DNA from: Madurella fahalii
Taxonomy: Eukaryota > Ascomycota > Sordariomycetes > Sordariales
DNA: 64,000 nucleotides
NCBI GenBank assembly: GCA_029876055.1
Contig: CM056874.1
Span: 6,386,001-6,450,000, forward strand
Reading direction: 5' to 3'
The notes under the pieces are model-generated. The model searched no databases and was not told the DNA's origin. It saw only the letters and a list, made by a program, of their open reading frames with translations. Position 1 is the first letter of the stretch. Each line of letters starts with the position of its first letter. Positions 22,136 to 34,392 of the stretch are shown one piece after another. The position numbers were made by a program, and so were the translations under genes.

Positions 22136-22949
22136 ATGAAGGTCATCGTCACTGGATCTAACGGCCTCGTAGGCAGCGCCCTCGTGCGTCAATGTGTCGC
22201 TAATGACAAGATAACCAGGGTTTTTGCTTTGACCCGCAAGCCCTTACCCGACGACGTCGCCAAGAGCCCTAAAGTCGCTGTCATTCTCCACGAGGACTTC
22301 TCCACATACCCGCCCAAGCTGTTAGACCAGCTTGCCGGCACTGAAGGCTGCTTATGGTATGTCATTTCCCCCCAGCCATCGCAATCGCATTGCGCAGTAG
22401 ATAGTGCCAACGCAGCTAACCGCCAGCCAGGGCCATCGGTGGGCGGGCTGTGCACTTCCCCGACGTTGAGACGTACAAGAAGGTGCAAGTTGATTACACG
22501 CTTGCTGCCGCGAGGGCCTTCCTCGAGCATCTGGCCCCTCAACTGCCCGACGGGAAGCAGTTTCGCTTCGTATTCTGCAGCGGGAAATTTGCCGAATGGG
22601 ATCAAACGAAGCCCCTGCATTTCATGGCCGACACCCGCCGTGTGAAGGTGGCTGCCTCTCTGGACACTGCGTTTGACTTTCGATTCTAGCTGTGGCTGAT
22701 ATTTTGCTCCAGGGTCAAGTCGAGCAAGGGCTGTGTGAGATTGCAGATGCCGACAAGACGGGCCGCTTTGCCGTCTACTGCGCCCGGCCCAGCGGCATCC
22801 TCCCACCAGACGCAAGCCTCCCCGTCAGGCTTGCCGGGAAGCTATACGATGCCATCGACGTGGACCGCCTCGCCAAGGCCTTTATTCGCGTGCTTATCGA
22901 AGGTTACAAAGACAGAATCATTGAGAACAGCACGCTCCTCGAGCTTTGA
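22136..22949 (+). CDS. small NAD(P)-binding Rossmann-fold protein (atypical SDR / epimerase-like)
   Basis: Three exons (22136-22356, 22431-22641, 22713-22949) give 222 residues. The introns of 74 and 71 nt start GTATGT and GTGAAG, and the first contains GCTAAC before its acceptor. The N terminus is the dinucleotide loop MKVIVTGSNGLVGSALVRQC (GxxGxxG). It is followed by the strand ITRVFALTRKPLP and, after the first splice, AIGGRAVHFPDVETYKKVQV. The segment FRFVFCSGKFAEWDQ aligns with the region after the catalytic strand of atypical short-chain dehydrogenases. No canonical YxxxK pair is visible, so catalysis is unproven. The C terminus (RPSGILPPD, DVDRLAKAFIRVLIEGY) is typical of small fungal proteins annotated as nucleoside-diphosphate-sugar epimerases. 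Confidence 0.82.
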
Positions 22950-25242
22950 GCGGGAGCATGAGTTGACATGTCTCTCGCGTGCCGAATGCCAGTAGTTTCA
23001 ATATACTACGTTGACACTGGATCCCTTTCTTGGCCTGAACTTTTCAACCTCCACAGCCTTATGCAGTTGGTCAGTGTTAGCCCTAGTTGAAGCGTTTCGG
23101 AGATAGGATTCCTGATGATGCCCGAGCCGCCTCCTGCCGCATGTCGATCGTGTTCCCTGCCTGGATGGAGCATTTTCAATCACTTGCGGAAAGCATTAGA
23201 ATTGTTCAGATTCTGCGTCAAAGTGCGATCTGCCACAAAACAGGACCCTAAGATGGATCATCTCTCGTATACCGGCCAACCGGGCGTCTTACCGAACCCC
23301 AAACGGAAGACTCCGTAAACAGTTGCTTTCTACGTTCTGGACTATTGCGCTGAGAATCGACCCATCGAAGTCAAGATTTACACCGCTGGCACGTCACCAG
23401 ACCAGCGATGCGCGGCGAAGCAACAGTAGCCGCATACATCACCCGTTTGGTTGGCTAATCAAGGTGTGACAAGTCTCGCGCGCTCTGAGATGCCGTTGAT
23501 CCGGGAAGGATGTCAAGGGAGCGGTGCTCGGGCGCTACGCCTGCCTGCCGCATCGAGCTACAGTATACCTTACCTAGGCCCTTGCATGTGATCTTCGACT
23601 TAGTGCGGGATCTCACAAAAACTGTTGGGCCCCAAACAATGTGTTTGACACAGTTGCTTGGCTGCTGCAACTGCAGCCTGTCAATCAATTACGTCTCGGG
23701 TCTTGGAGACGACCCGGCTGTTTGGTTCTCACACCCACTTTTCCTGCAGTGTCTGGGACTTTTCCTGAGAAGAGGACTTGGCTCCGGTTCTTTCTGGCTC
23801 CGGAGATCTGTTAGCAACTCAGCCCCCGCGGCGTCGCGTCGATCCTCCCGACACCGAGAGGTCTTCTACCGGTCCGAGATCAGCCCAGAGTGAGAATCAC
23901 TTCCTCGCCGACTCCGGAGCCCGAGCGAGAAAGGATCCTCTTACCATCGCCTTGAATGTGAGATACGATGGGGGCCGCTCTGTTGCACTAGTGTAACAAA
24001 TGCAAGGTACCGTAAGTCACCTTCGGGGTGCCCAAGTATCACAATCACCCGCATGTCCACCATACCGGTTGTTGCGGGGTGGGGGGCTCGTCCAATCTAG
24101 AACACGCGCCATCCTCCGGCTGCAAGCCCGGCACACCAATCAACCAGCATTTCTCAGCTGACCATGGGCGTCCGATCTCTTTCCCAAGTTCCTGGGCCAG
24201 CCAACCAGACAGGACCCCAAGATCGAGTCTCCTGCTGCGTCCTGCTGCGTCATTGGGTTTCCGGTTGCTTTGTTCCTTCGCCATCATGCGTCTTTCCCGA
24301 AAATGTGCGCGGATGGAGCGCTACCAAGATTCATCACGGACGTGAGCCCCCACTTCGCTCTTCCTCTATACTGGGCCAATAATGTTTCGCGGAACTTCGA
24401 CCGTCCAATCTGCCATCCCCCAATCCCTCTCATTCTGTCCAGACCACCGGGACAAGGGACCAGTACCAAGATTCTAAGGTATGTGGGATCCTCTTGTTTT
24501 TGCGACGGACCTCGCCTGTTCCAGGCCCAGCTTCGCATTTTTTGCGCAGATCCCCACATTCTTTTTTCACGCCAGTTCTCACACTTCGATCCTTCGCTAC
24601 GCCTGCAGCACTCCAGGCCAAGCCGGGTTGGCGCGAGGAGCCTTCCCAAAGTGTTGAGCGTGTGCGGCATGCGGCTGCACTCCCCTTGACCGAAATCTGT
24701 TCGAGTTGCCTGCGGCAAGACTTAGCTGCACCGCTGTATTGTAGCGCATTCCTGGCTCGTGTCTGAGCTGCTTAGCTGCAACCGGACTTTTTCTTCCTCC
24801 CTGAAGCCGACGTGATTGGGCCGAGGGGCAGGCTGAACTGGATGGGCATGCAGCTCCGCGAGGACCTGGCAGCCGGAGAAACCACTGTCTTGGCGCCATC
24901 GCATCCCTGGTTGGCTGACTAGCTGACCACGACGCCTCCTTTTCGAATTTCTCTTGCGGTTAATAGATCCGCCATGTCTCACTAGTCGCCTGACGGCGGG
25001 GAGCCTTCTCACTCTGCCTCACTCTCTTTCCCGGCCGGTCTCTTTTTCTCTATTTCACATTCTTGGGATAAGAGGAAAAAAGGAAAGGAAGGAAAAAAAA
25101 AAAAAAAAAAAAAAGCCCAACAAGATCCGCAGAACTGCCAACTTCTGATCCTTTGGATATCTCGCTCTCGACACGTCGATCTCCGTCCCACCTTCCACCC
25201 CGCCAATCCCACCGACAAAAACCACAGCGCAAAATCCTCTTG
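22950..25242. other. 2.3-kb intergenic stretch with a poly-A tract near the right end
   Basis: Only short overlapping frames are present. The right 300 bases are CT-rich, then carry a run of about 23 adenines (25093-25115), and look like promoter and 5' untranslated sequence of the gene starting at 25243. No RNA gene was found. Confidence 0.45.
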
Positions 25243-26010
25243 ATGCAGCCCTCCGCCCGGCACACGGTCGCTGGGCAGGCGGATGCGATGGCGAACGGCG
25301 CCCAGTCGATAGACATGACGCGCCAACCCTCACCAGAGCTCGAGCCGGAGCCGGAGCCACCTCTCATGCACTTTCCCCACTGTCGCCTGTCCATTACCCC
25401 CTGCGACAGCAACGACATGCTCTTCCCCACCATCGCCGGCAAACTCGAACAGGTCGCCCTCCCGGGCCCGCTGGTCCGCACCCTCCTCGCGCGAGTCGAG
25501 TCGCTCCAACCACAGCTCTTCCAATCATCACCACCACCACTATCGCAACACCAACAATCGTTACGTACACAAATAAGACCCGGCGGTGCCCCAGCAGCAG
25601 CAGCGGCAGTAAAAGCGGTAGCAACAGAACCCGAACCAGCGCCGCTGCACACGACACAGCAACAACAACAACAACACCACCGCCAACCAGAACAACAACA
25701 GCAAAAGATCCAAATCCAGCCTCACTTTGACGACAACGACGACTGGGTCACGTCTCGCTGCCTGCTGGCCGATTTCACTGGCTTCTGCGAGGACGAGGCC
25801 GAGGCGCTGTCCAGCGGCGGCCGGCTGTGCTGCTGGGCCAGCGTGGTGCTGCAGCCCGTGCCTGGGACTGGACTAGGCGCCGATGGGGATACTACGAGTG
25901 CTACTACGGGTGTCGGTGTTGATTTGGGGGATGTGAAGTGGGAGCTGGGGTTCGTGGTGCACCAGGTTAGGGTGCGCGATCCGGAGAGTGGGTGGTGCGA
26001 GTGCTTCTGA
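25243..26010 (+). CDS. hypothetical Gln-rich protein
   Basis: The frame is open from 25153, but the first ATG is at 25243, giving 255 residues. The N-terminal third carries a Pro/Glu repeat (ELEPEPEPPLMHF) and then HCRLSITPCDSNDMLFPTIA, which looks folded. The middle is low-complexity with Ala and Gln runs (TTQQQQQQHH), coded by CAA and CAG. The C terminus returns to folded-looking sequence (DDWVTSRCLLADFTGFCEDE, then LCCWASVVLQPVPG) and ends WELGFVVHQVRVRDPESGWC. I recognise no domain. The alternation of folded ends and a disordered middle, plus a plausible promoter, supports a real gene. Confidence 0.6.
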   Translation: MQPSARHTVAGQADAMANGAQSIDMTRQPSPELEPEPEPPLMHFPHCRLSITPCDSNDMLFPTIAGKLEQVALPGPLVRTLLARVESLQPQLFQSSPPPLSQHQQSLRTQIRPGGAPAAAAAVKAVATEPEPAPLHTTQQQQQQHHRQPEQQQQKIQIQPHFDDNDDWVTSRCLLADFTGFCEDEAEALSSGGRLCCWASVVLQPVPGTGLGADGDTTSATTGVGVDLGDVKWELGFVVHQVRVRDPESGWCECF

Positions 26011-27978
26011 TATAAAATTCATATCTATATATATGTTTGTTTGGGATTCGGTGGTTGGGTAGTTGGATACGACGGCCGGGATACGGGACTGGGTGTTCCT
26101 GGTTTGTCGTTGGGGGTTTATTGATACCTTGGTTAGATTTTCTCTTTCTTTCTTTCCTTGTTCTTTTCTTGGAAGTATTTTGTTTACTGGCTACCTAACT
26201 GGCTGGAGTGTGTTATGATGGGCGTTTCTGTCTGTTGGTATAGGGACTGCTGGGTCGGGCATGTTTTCTTGTTACGGGGTTTCTTATCTCGGTGGGTAAT
26301 AACCCGGGTGTGTTTTCTTGTACTGCAGGGAGTGCGAAAACGGAGTGGGGACTGGTTTCACAGCGCGTTGTTATCTTCCATCCTTCTTGTCCAATGTCGA
26401 GATTGACACAAATGTGTGCATTTTTGGTGATGTACGTGTACAAACTATGTATTTCTAGTGTAGCGCGGGATGAGTTGACGCTCGGGGTTTGAACTTTTCC
26501 TCCGTCTTCCGTCCGTACTGGACTAGGATCTTGATTAGGAGGTGGATCCATACAACGTCTTCAGGTGCTGGATCTACAGCGGTTTCCGAAGGATGCATTG
26601 TGGCGGCCCGGCAGACCACGATCCAAGAGCAGCCCCACTTCAGCCATCGGAGGCATAATCTCAGCGGTCCAGATTGCTCCAGAGAGCCCCCCAGGTTTGT
26701 CAGGGGTCAGTTGGATCCTCTCGGGCCCGTTCACGTGCTCTGTCCAGCGTTTGGCAAGGTGAACGGACTGACTAAACTGCCGATAAGGCAGGGGCCGGGG
26801 GAAGAAGAAGCGTTGATAGCCGGGTACTATACCCCTTTTCATCCAAGCCTTCCATGCGCAGTTGCACTTTGTGTAACCCCTGTGAAACTCAGAAACCCGA
26901 GAAACCGTCTGAACCGGGAGTTCGATGCCGGGATGCCGGGTAGCACTCGCAATGCTTACGCAATAGCAACGGGAATAAGGGAGACTTTTCGACTCTCGTG
27001 GAACCGCTAGTCTAGGTAGTTGGGATGATTGGAGCCTTGCATGGCACCATGCCCGGTAAATACTCCCCCCATTCCTGCTTAGTGCCGTGATTGACAGCGC
27101 GATGGATTGGCGGGGTTTTGCAGTCAGTACGTTGTGGTACGCAGCGCCGCCGCCGCGCGCAGCGCAGTCTTTGACTCCTATTACGTATAGTCGGCTGATT
27201 TTTGATGGCAATTTGATGGCTGGGGGGAAGAGAGGGGGGGGGGGGGGGTAACCGAGCTCTCGGACTATGTCGGCATGGTTCCTAAGCCTAGACCGCTGGT
27301 TTTCTTTGTGCGACATTGCGATAAGCGCGGTGTGAACGGGTACGCTAACCCCCGTGACTGCGTTTCTGGAGATTTTCGTCCCCTGCGTTTCTGGTTTAAC
27401 TGATTCGGGTGAAGCTGTTGGGGAGGGCAGGGTCCCGCTGGGGTGTTTCTCCTTGCAGTGCATACGTTGTGTCTCAGCCAGGTGTGTCATCCATCTGTGC
27501 CTTCGTCCTGCACTCTCCATTCTTGCGCGGGGCTTGGCTGCTCTATCTGTGCTGAAGGAGATAGTGGCAGCCATTTTCTAGTCTTCGAAATGATGATCCG
27601 TTTTCTGAAAGTCATTGCGGACTGTTAGGTCTGGCTGTTCCTTAATTGTGATATAAGCACGGACGCCCCGACCGCCCGACCGCCCTGACCTCCCCGACTT
27701 CCCCGCGCCCCTAACTTGTCTCCTGCTGTCCCCGAATGGGCGGCCGGACTCCCGCTAGATACTGAGGTTGATACCAATTACAAAATACCGTTACTGAAAC
27801 AAAGTTTCTAGCTTAAAATCGTCTGGCGGAGGAAAGCAGGGGGGTTCTTTCTCGTTGGCAATTGTTGGCACTCTGTTGCACCCACCGGTCGGCACTGGCT
27901 GGTTACCGGGGGAGGGGGGGGGGGGGAAGGGGCGGTCGAGAAACCGAGTTGTCGGTACCAGGAGCTCGGTACCGGGCA
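26011..27978. other. intergenic stretch with two G-runs
   Basis: Guanine runs occur at about 27233-27248 and 27908-27926. A 337-codon leftward frame (26561-27574) crosses the first of them, but it shows no domain and I do not call it. From 26011 to 26300 the sequence is T-rich, probably the 3' untranslated region of the preceding gene. Confidence 0.45.
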
Positions 27979-29306
27979 TTAATCCTTTGGCAAGGTTTCA
28001 TCAGACTGATGCCCTCCTGTTGACCCCTGGAGTTGCTCCTTCATCTGACCCACGTCCCGTTTAATTTCCTCAACATCACTCTCTAGGAACTTGATGATCC
28101 GGACGGTCCTCGTGAGCACATCGACCTTGCTCATCTTACGCTTTTTCTTCTTCCGCGTCCCGGATGACGCCTCGTCCGCATCCTCGGCCAGGATATCCTC
28201 GGGGAGGATGTCAAGCAGCTGTTGGAAGCTCGTGGTTAGCCGTCGGCGGTACTCCTGCTCCACCATGTTGTGGGTCGTCCTTGCACGCCGATGCTCGGGA
28301 GACTCGTCCGGCTTGGGCGTTGTTTCAGCCCGCTTAACCCTACGGGTTGCCGTCCGCAGGCTGAGGCCGGGCGAAGAGGCCTCAGCGGAGGTTGGTGTGG
28401 GTGAGTCTCTCTTCTCCCCAGTCGTCTTTGATCGAGACGGCACTCCTCGGCTCCCATGGGTCCGCCGTGCTCTTCCTTTGGTGCCTTTTTTGATAGGATT
28501 TGGAATGGAGTCAGGATGGCTCGGCTGTGGAGCCGTTTCCTGTGGGACGCGGCCGTCAGGGGCTGGCTCAACGTCCCCAAAGTGCGCCACACCGGACTGG
28601 TCTGCCGTGGGGATGGGTTCCGCCGGGAATGAGCTGCTGAAGTCTGTCGTAACTCCCGATAATGCCAGGTTGTTGGCTGCGAACCCTGAGTACATGGGGT
28701 CAAGGTGGAGGACGGAATCTATCCAACCAGGAATAATGCCAGTGTCAAATGTTGACAGCGGCGGCGCCACGCTATCGGGGACGAACATTGTGTCTGGGTG
28801 GCTGACGAAGGACCCGCCGACCACGTTGTCGGCTACGGGCGGGCTTATGGGGCTGATTGGAGACCAAGGCCCATCTGCGGGCAATGCAACGTGCCTCAGC
28901 TGGCTGGGTGGTGTCGCTACGGGTACCGTAAGCGCAGGACTGGGGAGTCCGCCGGAGCAGGCTGGGTACTGGTATTGTGCATGACTAACGACAGCAGGAG
29001 GGCTGTTGACGTATGTGTGATAACTCGGGGTTTCGCCGCACGTCCACGGCAGATGATGGCTCCCGGAAATGGCTTCGGTTTGGAGTGCAGAAGGCAGCAG
29101 GTATCCGCCGAGTTCGTCGGATGCCTGAGAGATGTCAGCACTACATCCGCATGTAATATGCGAAGCTGGCGGAGAGTGGCAAAACATTGGGGCAGAAAGC
29201 CGGGCGCAGAAGCGCGAAAAGGAGGCAAATTGGAAGGGCAGGGTAACGGTATGGTTTTGCTTGCCTGGGACGGATCATGGGAGAACCAGTCCCCATCTTG
29301 GTTCAT
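27979..29306 (-). CDS. basic helix-loop-helix transcription factor
   Basis: My model has exon 1 at 29306-29265 (MNQDGDWFSHDPSQ) and exon 2 at 29124-27979, 395 residues in total. The bHLH domain lies near the C terminus. Its basic region and helix 1 read RRARTTHNMVEQEYRRRL, continuing SFQQLLDILPEDIL. The loop is long, acidic and then Lys-rich (TRKKKKRKMSK). Helix 2 is KVDVLTRTVRIIKFLESDV, running into a coiled coil. The H-x3-E-x2-R pattern of E-box binders is present (H, E and R of HNMVEQEYR). The rest is Ser/Pro-rich and likely an activation region. The intron at 29125-29264 begins GC, not GT. If instead translation starts at the ATG of 29187, the intron disappears and the N terminus becomes MFCHSPPASH. 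Confidence 0.86.
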
Positions 29307-32300
29307 CGTAGCTTCTCTCCGATATGTCGGCGTTGGAAGATGTTGCCTTCGAAATTGCGCAAACGATGGGGCAAATAGGTCATTTCCGTGGTACTGGGAG
29401 GAGAGTTTTCACAGTCGAGCCGAAGACCACTGGGTGGCCGAGTCCGGGTGAAAACCCAGCGGGATGCCGAAGGGGTAGGGTATTGGTCGACTACTTGTGG
29501 TGCAGCAGCAATTCGACAACGTTGTGGGGATAAAGTGTGAATAATTCAGGTACCATGTTAACATGGGCATTGTACCTAACATCCAATTCAGGATTGTGCT
29601 GCACGGATGGCCGGGTCGTGAACCCCAAGTCCATAGGGGCCGGTTTGGATAGGCCGGCGTGCCACGTAGGGGGATTATGGGCAGGCAGAGGGAACTCGCT
29701 GTTCAACGACGATCTCGACTGCCCTAGATGGAGGGTGCCGTGGCTACTCATTAACTGGGAACTTCTGGGCGCTGACGCTCAGTTTGGGACACGAATTGAC
29801 CCCGCGTGCGGTACCGAGGGGCTTGCAGCTTTCTCGCCCGGCGTCATGGCCAGCAGGTACCTCACTAATGTGGCTTATGATCTGGAGAGAGACCGGTGAG
29901 ATGACTTCCGGCTGTCGTGTCTGCCGTTAGCTGGTAAAGGGCCAATGGACGGGCCCGGATTCTGTGGTGCCCGGAGAGCCAGTGGCAGACACGGCGAACC
30001 TTCCGCCAATGATATCCGCCGCCAGCAGCCCCCGTGGGTCCGTCAGCGGCGAATGGGCGCCGTCCGTGGGGATGGAGAACCTTCCGCCAATCGAAGCCTT
30101 TGCCTCCAGACCCCCCGGCTGGAGGTTGCCGGGCGTTTCTTTTCCTCCACCTCCGGGGCACCATGCTCACTGGGCCACGGAGCGAACGGCGAGCCACACA
30201 GGAGGCATGCCCTCGGGCCATGAGCTCCGTGTAGCGACGGCCCAATACTGATATACTGATACCCAAACCGGGTGCTCCTGCCTTTTTCCCGCCTGGCCCG
30301 GTGCGCTGATCGTTGGCGATCGATGGAGCGTGATGGAGCATCGACGATGGCGCTGGAATGGTGAGCAAGCCACCCAGCCCATATTCGGAAGCCTGCCGAA
30401 CTGGCGACGGTGGCTCCGGCAGACAGCCCCACCTCCTCTGTTCCGGATGTGCATATTGTGATTGCTCAAATTTGTTCGACGACGAAGTCGTTCCTCCTTT
30501 CGGCCAAGTGCTCGTGCTCTCGCTTCCCTTGGCCAATCAATAATTGCTTCCGCCGCTGTTGCGGTAGTTTTTTTTACTACCTTCTACACAGAAGGTACAG
30601 GTATTTAACGGCTTTCTGTCGGTCCGAGCAGTTTCAGGCCGCTCACTTGTACTGTACTAAGGAGAGCGTCTCACACCCTATAGCTGGTAAGAAACCGTAC
30701 CTGTGTGTAGCCACTCGTAAGAAGATACAGGAAGCTTGCCCAAGAGAGACTGCAGCGCCGCCCTGGGCAGCTTCAACGAGAGCTGACACATGCGGACAGG
30801 TCCACGTCTTGCCTTGACTCAGAGCATATTTGAAGGCATGCCTGAAAGCCGCCGATGGCGTTTTCAGCCACTTCTTACCTTACCTATCCACTTCGGATCA
30901 TTCACTCCGCTCTCTGTATTTTTGCGGATCGCTCTCCATGACTTTCTCCCATCGTTTCGAGACGCCTCGAATATTCCTTTAATGTGCCCCGCAGTAGCAT
31001 TCAGATACCACCAGCGAAGGTTGTCCCTGGGTAGTGATGTATGTATGATGACAAACGCTCGCCCCGTATCTTAGTAAACGAGCAAAAAGAAAGACATGAT
31101 AAGGAGAACAGGACCTAGTTGGTTGGAAGCACATACCCCAGCACCTTCTTAGACCCAATGAAACACCGAAGAAAGACCGCAGAGTAATAACACGCCCAAA
31201 CAAATTCCAGAACGCCACAGCAAGGGGGAGGGGGCCAGTCGGAGGAAAAGCCTTAGCCGGTGCCACAGCTTTGTGCGGATACACGCGAGATCTTGGATAT
31301 ACATTTAGAATAATGTGTTAGAGTGGCAATCTTAACTTGGGGGCACTAAAGGGTTGGAACAACAACGCCGCATAGGACCAAAAGAGAAACCTCTCACAAT
31401 TACCTTCGACAGTTAGAACTTAATCGCGGCCTTGCAATTGAGCTTTCTGATTAGAACCAAAGCACTCCTCGCTCCACTCCGAGGGCCCTGCGTGGGCCCC
31501 CACTACCACAACGTGGTCCAGCCAGGAAATAACATGCCCAGATCGATATGAAGTTCGGTGCTGCTGGTGAGTGGTAGTTGTGTATGCAGCTCCTTTTAGT
31601 CGCCACTGTGAAGCGATGCCATCAGGCCCCTCCCTAACAGCCGTGTCCCTCGTGGTGTGCACAAACAACCTCCTGAAGCTGGTAACGCTTAGGACTGGAA
31701 CCGACATGAAAGGCAGGGTCGGATCGCTCGACGACGGCACGGAGGAAGGGCGACAAGCGAAGAAGATGTGGGTAGAGGTTCAACCGCGGCTGACATGGGG
31801 CGCGGTGGGACAGCATCGGCTGGGCGATGCCGTGGAACCCCCTGGACACCAGGTAGAGCGTTGATAGGGCTTTACAGTTATGTAAATCTGCCTGATGATT
31901 TTGTTGCTGGGGGGGCCGCGAGATTAAACAGCACCATGTCTTTAGTCTTCTCTCAGTAGCTACGGCTGATATCCATGTGCTTAGAAAATGGTTTTAATTC
32001 CGCAGCCGAAGGGACCGGGACGCTATTATTAAAGTAGCGGTGAGCGCGGGGACAGCTCCATGCACTTACTTCCTTGCCACAGCGGATGAAACAACTGCTC
32101 CCCATTCCACGGCAAGCCGCATCTGCCGAAAGCCGACGATGAACCCTTAAGAATAATGAGCGGACCGTATAAAACCCAGCGGCCGAGAAATCGAGGGGTG
32201 CCGAACCCAGTTGGTCAGCTGTAGTCCGCGATGTGTGTCCAGAAGCGAAGGAAGGTGGTTTAAGGTGATGTGGTGTGATGTGATGGCCAGAATTGGTTTG

Positions 32301-34392
32301 AGTTGGGAAAAAGAAAACGGCCAGACGGAGTTGTTGGTCAGCGTGAGCGTTCTGACACCTTTCCATACTATGTACGGCAGGATATAATGCAAAGATCGGG
32401 CTTTGGAGCGTCCTCATCGAGGCCACGCTCTAGGGGTGGAGGTTTGCCAAACTCAGTGTGAAAACTGGACTGCATCCCTTAGCCGCCGCTCGTCCATGCT
32501 TTATTGCCTCACATCATCCTCTGCTTTGCCGAGTTAATCCAGCAAGCGTGGATCGGCTGCAATAACATCGTGTTTCATATGCTATGGTAGGGCTTGGGGA
32601 ATTTGTCACCTCAACCTCGAAGCTTTCATGCATCTAGATGATGTCAATGGGCTCATCGCTTCCCCCGAACCCTCCTTCTGTCTATAAGACGCCGACTCGA
32701 AAGCGCCCAAGATCATGCCTGATGTATTTCTCGGCCCCGCTGCCAACAGTCTGGGTGAAGATGTGCCATAAATGTAGCCTGACACGGTCGCCCTCCCATG
32801 TACTGTGCATATGAATCACACATGAAAAGCGGATTATACCTGCCGAAGCTGAGAGATCGGGCTGACATAACCGTTCCTGGAATGTCCATCCGCGCGGAGG
32901 GCCCCATCTTGCAGAGGTCTATGAATATCGTCTGATCTGATAATCCATATTTTCTTCCAGGTGTAGATGAACACACGTCTTAGATAGCGATGTATCGGCA
33001 GATTCATGCTGCGTGTGTGCATCGAAGTCGGTGCCCCAGCCACACGATGTCGCAGCATATTGCGAGATGCGTCTCCCCACGGCCTCTGAGCGTATGGTCT
33101 GCGCCTCTGAGTTAAAGACCAGTCTGCCTGGCTTGTGTTGCACATCAATGAGTCTCCCCGGGGTAGAAGAATCTTAGAAGTTGGGCCGTCCACGAGAGAG
33201 ATAATAGGTGATTGGATGTGAAAAAGGTTGTTGGAAGTAAATGGGTGAAAGTATCCAAAGCTTCAAGGTGGGTTGGTAGATAGACAATGGTGGAGAGGCG
33301 CCGCGAACGGGGGACAGCAGGAAATGAGTTCGAATGCAGTTGAGTGGGGGGCTGAGCCCGACGACACGTAGTTCTGCGAAGACAGCGCAGGTGTCGACCT
33401 GCAGCGAATAGCAAGATCCCCTCTCCGAAACCTCGTCCTTACTTGTAGGTAATACACGGTGTGTGCCCAAGATAAACACGCTAGAGACCCATTGTTTAGA
33501 GCTGCTGCTCTAACAGCTCTCTTCAAAGCGGCCAAGTTGCTGGGCTATGCATCTACGTTTGCCCGTAGCTAAAAGCTACCACATTGGAGGGGCTAGAATA
33601 CGTAGATGGCATTCATTCGCCCCTTGAGCTCGAGCGGCGAGCAAAAGCGGCGAGCGTTATACCGTACCCTCCCAAGATATGCCCACCTGAAATCCCTCGC
33701 ATAGGGATCAACCCCGAACCGTAACACGCGCTTTTCAACCTATCAAGGAAGAGAATCTAGGCGACCTCCTGTCGGGCTCCACTGCGGGGGCGATGGATGC
33801 GATTCCCTCCAGATCGCCAAGGCTCTTAGCAGAAGCTTCCACACCTTAATTCAACTCCATTGTGGGGACCCCTGCATTCCCAAACTCTGTATCGAACGGG
33901 ATGTGAGCCAGGATGGGAGCTCGTCAACATCAGCCTCAGTGGCTTGGGGGCCCGGGTGGGTTACGTGGAGGGATAATGTTGAGGAGCCGCAAGGTCTGGG
34001 GATATCCAGCGGCGGTCCAGGGGGTACAGGGTGGGAGTGCGGTTTAGGCGCAGTTCGATACGGGCACAAGGTCAGGACAATAAAGAAGTTGATGTACACC
34101 GAAGAAAAATGGACAAGGCCTAGATCATTAGTGGGAATAGAGGCTCCCCTCCGGACAATGTGTGCGTTCCCATGCTTGTACAGAAGAGAGCGAGGGAAAA
34201 AGAGATACACTGACGAAATGGCAAGACAGCATTTTAAAATGTTGACTTGCAGCCCACGCCTCATGATATCAATACCCTCATGGCCCAAACACCGGCAATC
34301 CCGAAATGACTTGTGACATGATAAAATACTCCGAGGGAGAGAACCGAAATGTCTGTTTGGCGGCAGGGACAGTGACCGCCGATTACATCCCC
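29307..34392. other. 5.1-kb stretch without a supported gene
   Basis: This is among the longest gene-free stretches in the window. Frames up to 223 codons (29865-30536 leftward) exist but carry no recognisable domain. It includes two copies of a 15-base word GAACCTTCCGCCAAT at about 29996 and 30079, and a short perfect hairpin at 30578-30597. I see no transposase, reverse transcriptase or terminal repeats. Confidence 0.45.

Noticed and set aside
26561..27574. 337-codon leftward open frame
   Set aside because: It is long but contains a homopolymer G run, has no recognisable domain, and its composition is not like the real genes nearby. Chance openness in GC-rich sequence is more likely.
29865..30536. 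223-codon leftward frame containing two WRKV motifs
   Set aside because: The repeated motif comes from a 15-base direct repeat. There is no domain and no promoter or splice context.
31845..31860. CCTGGACACCAGGTA shared with about 41196
   Set aside because: A 15-base match between two places in 64 kb is expected by chance, and the flanks do not align.
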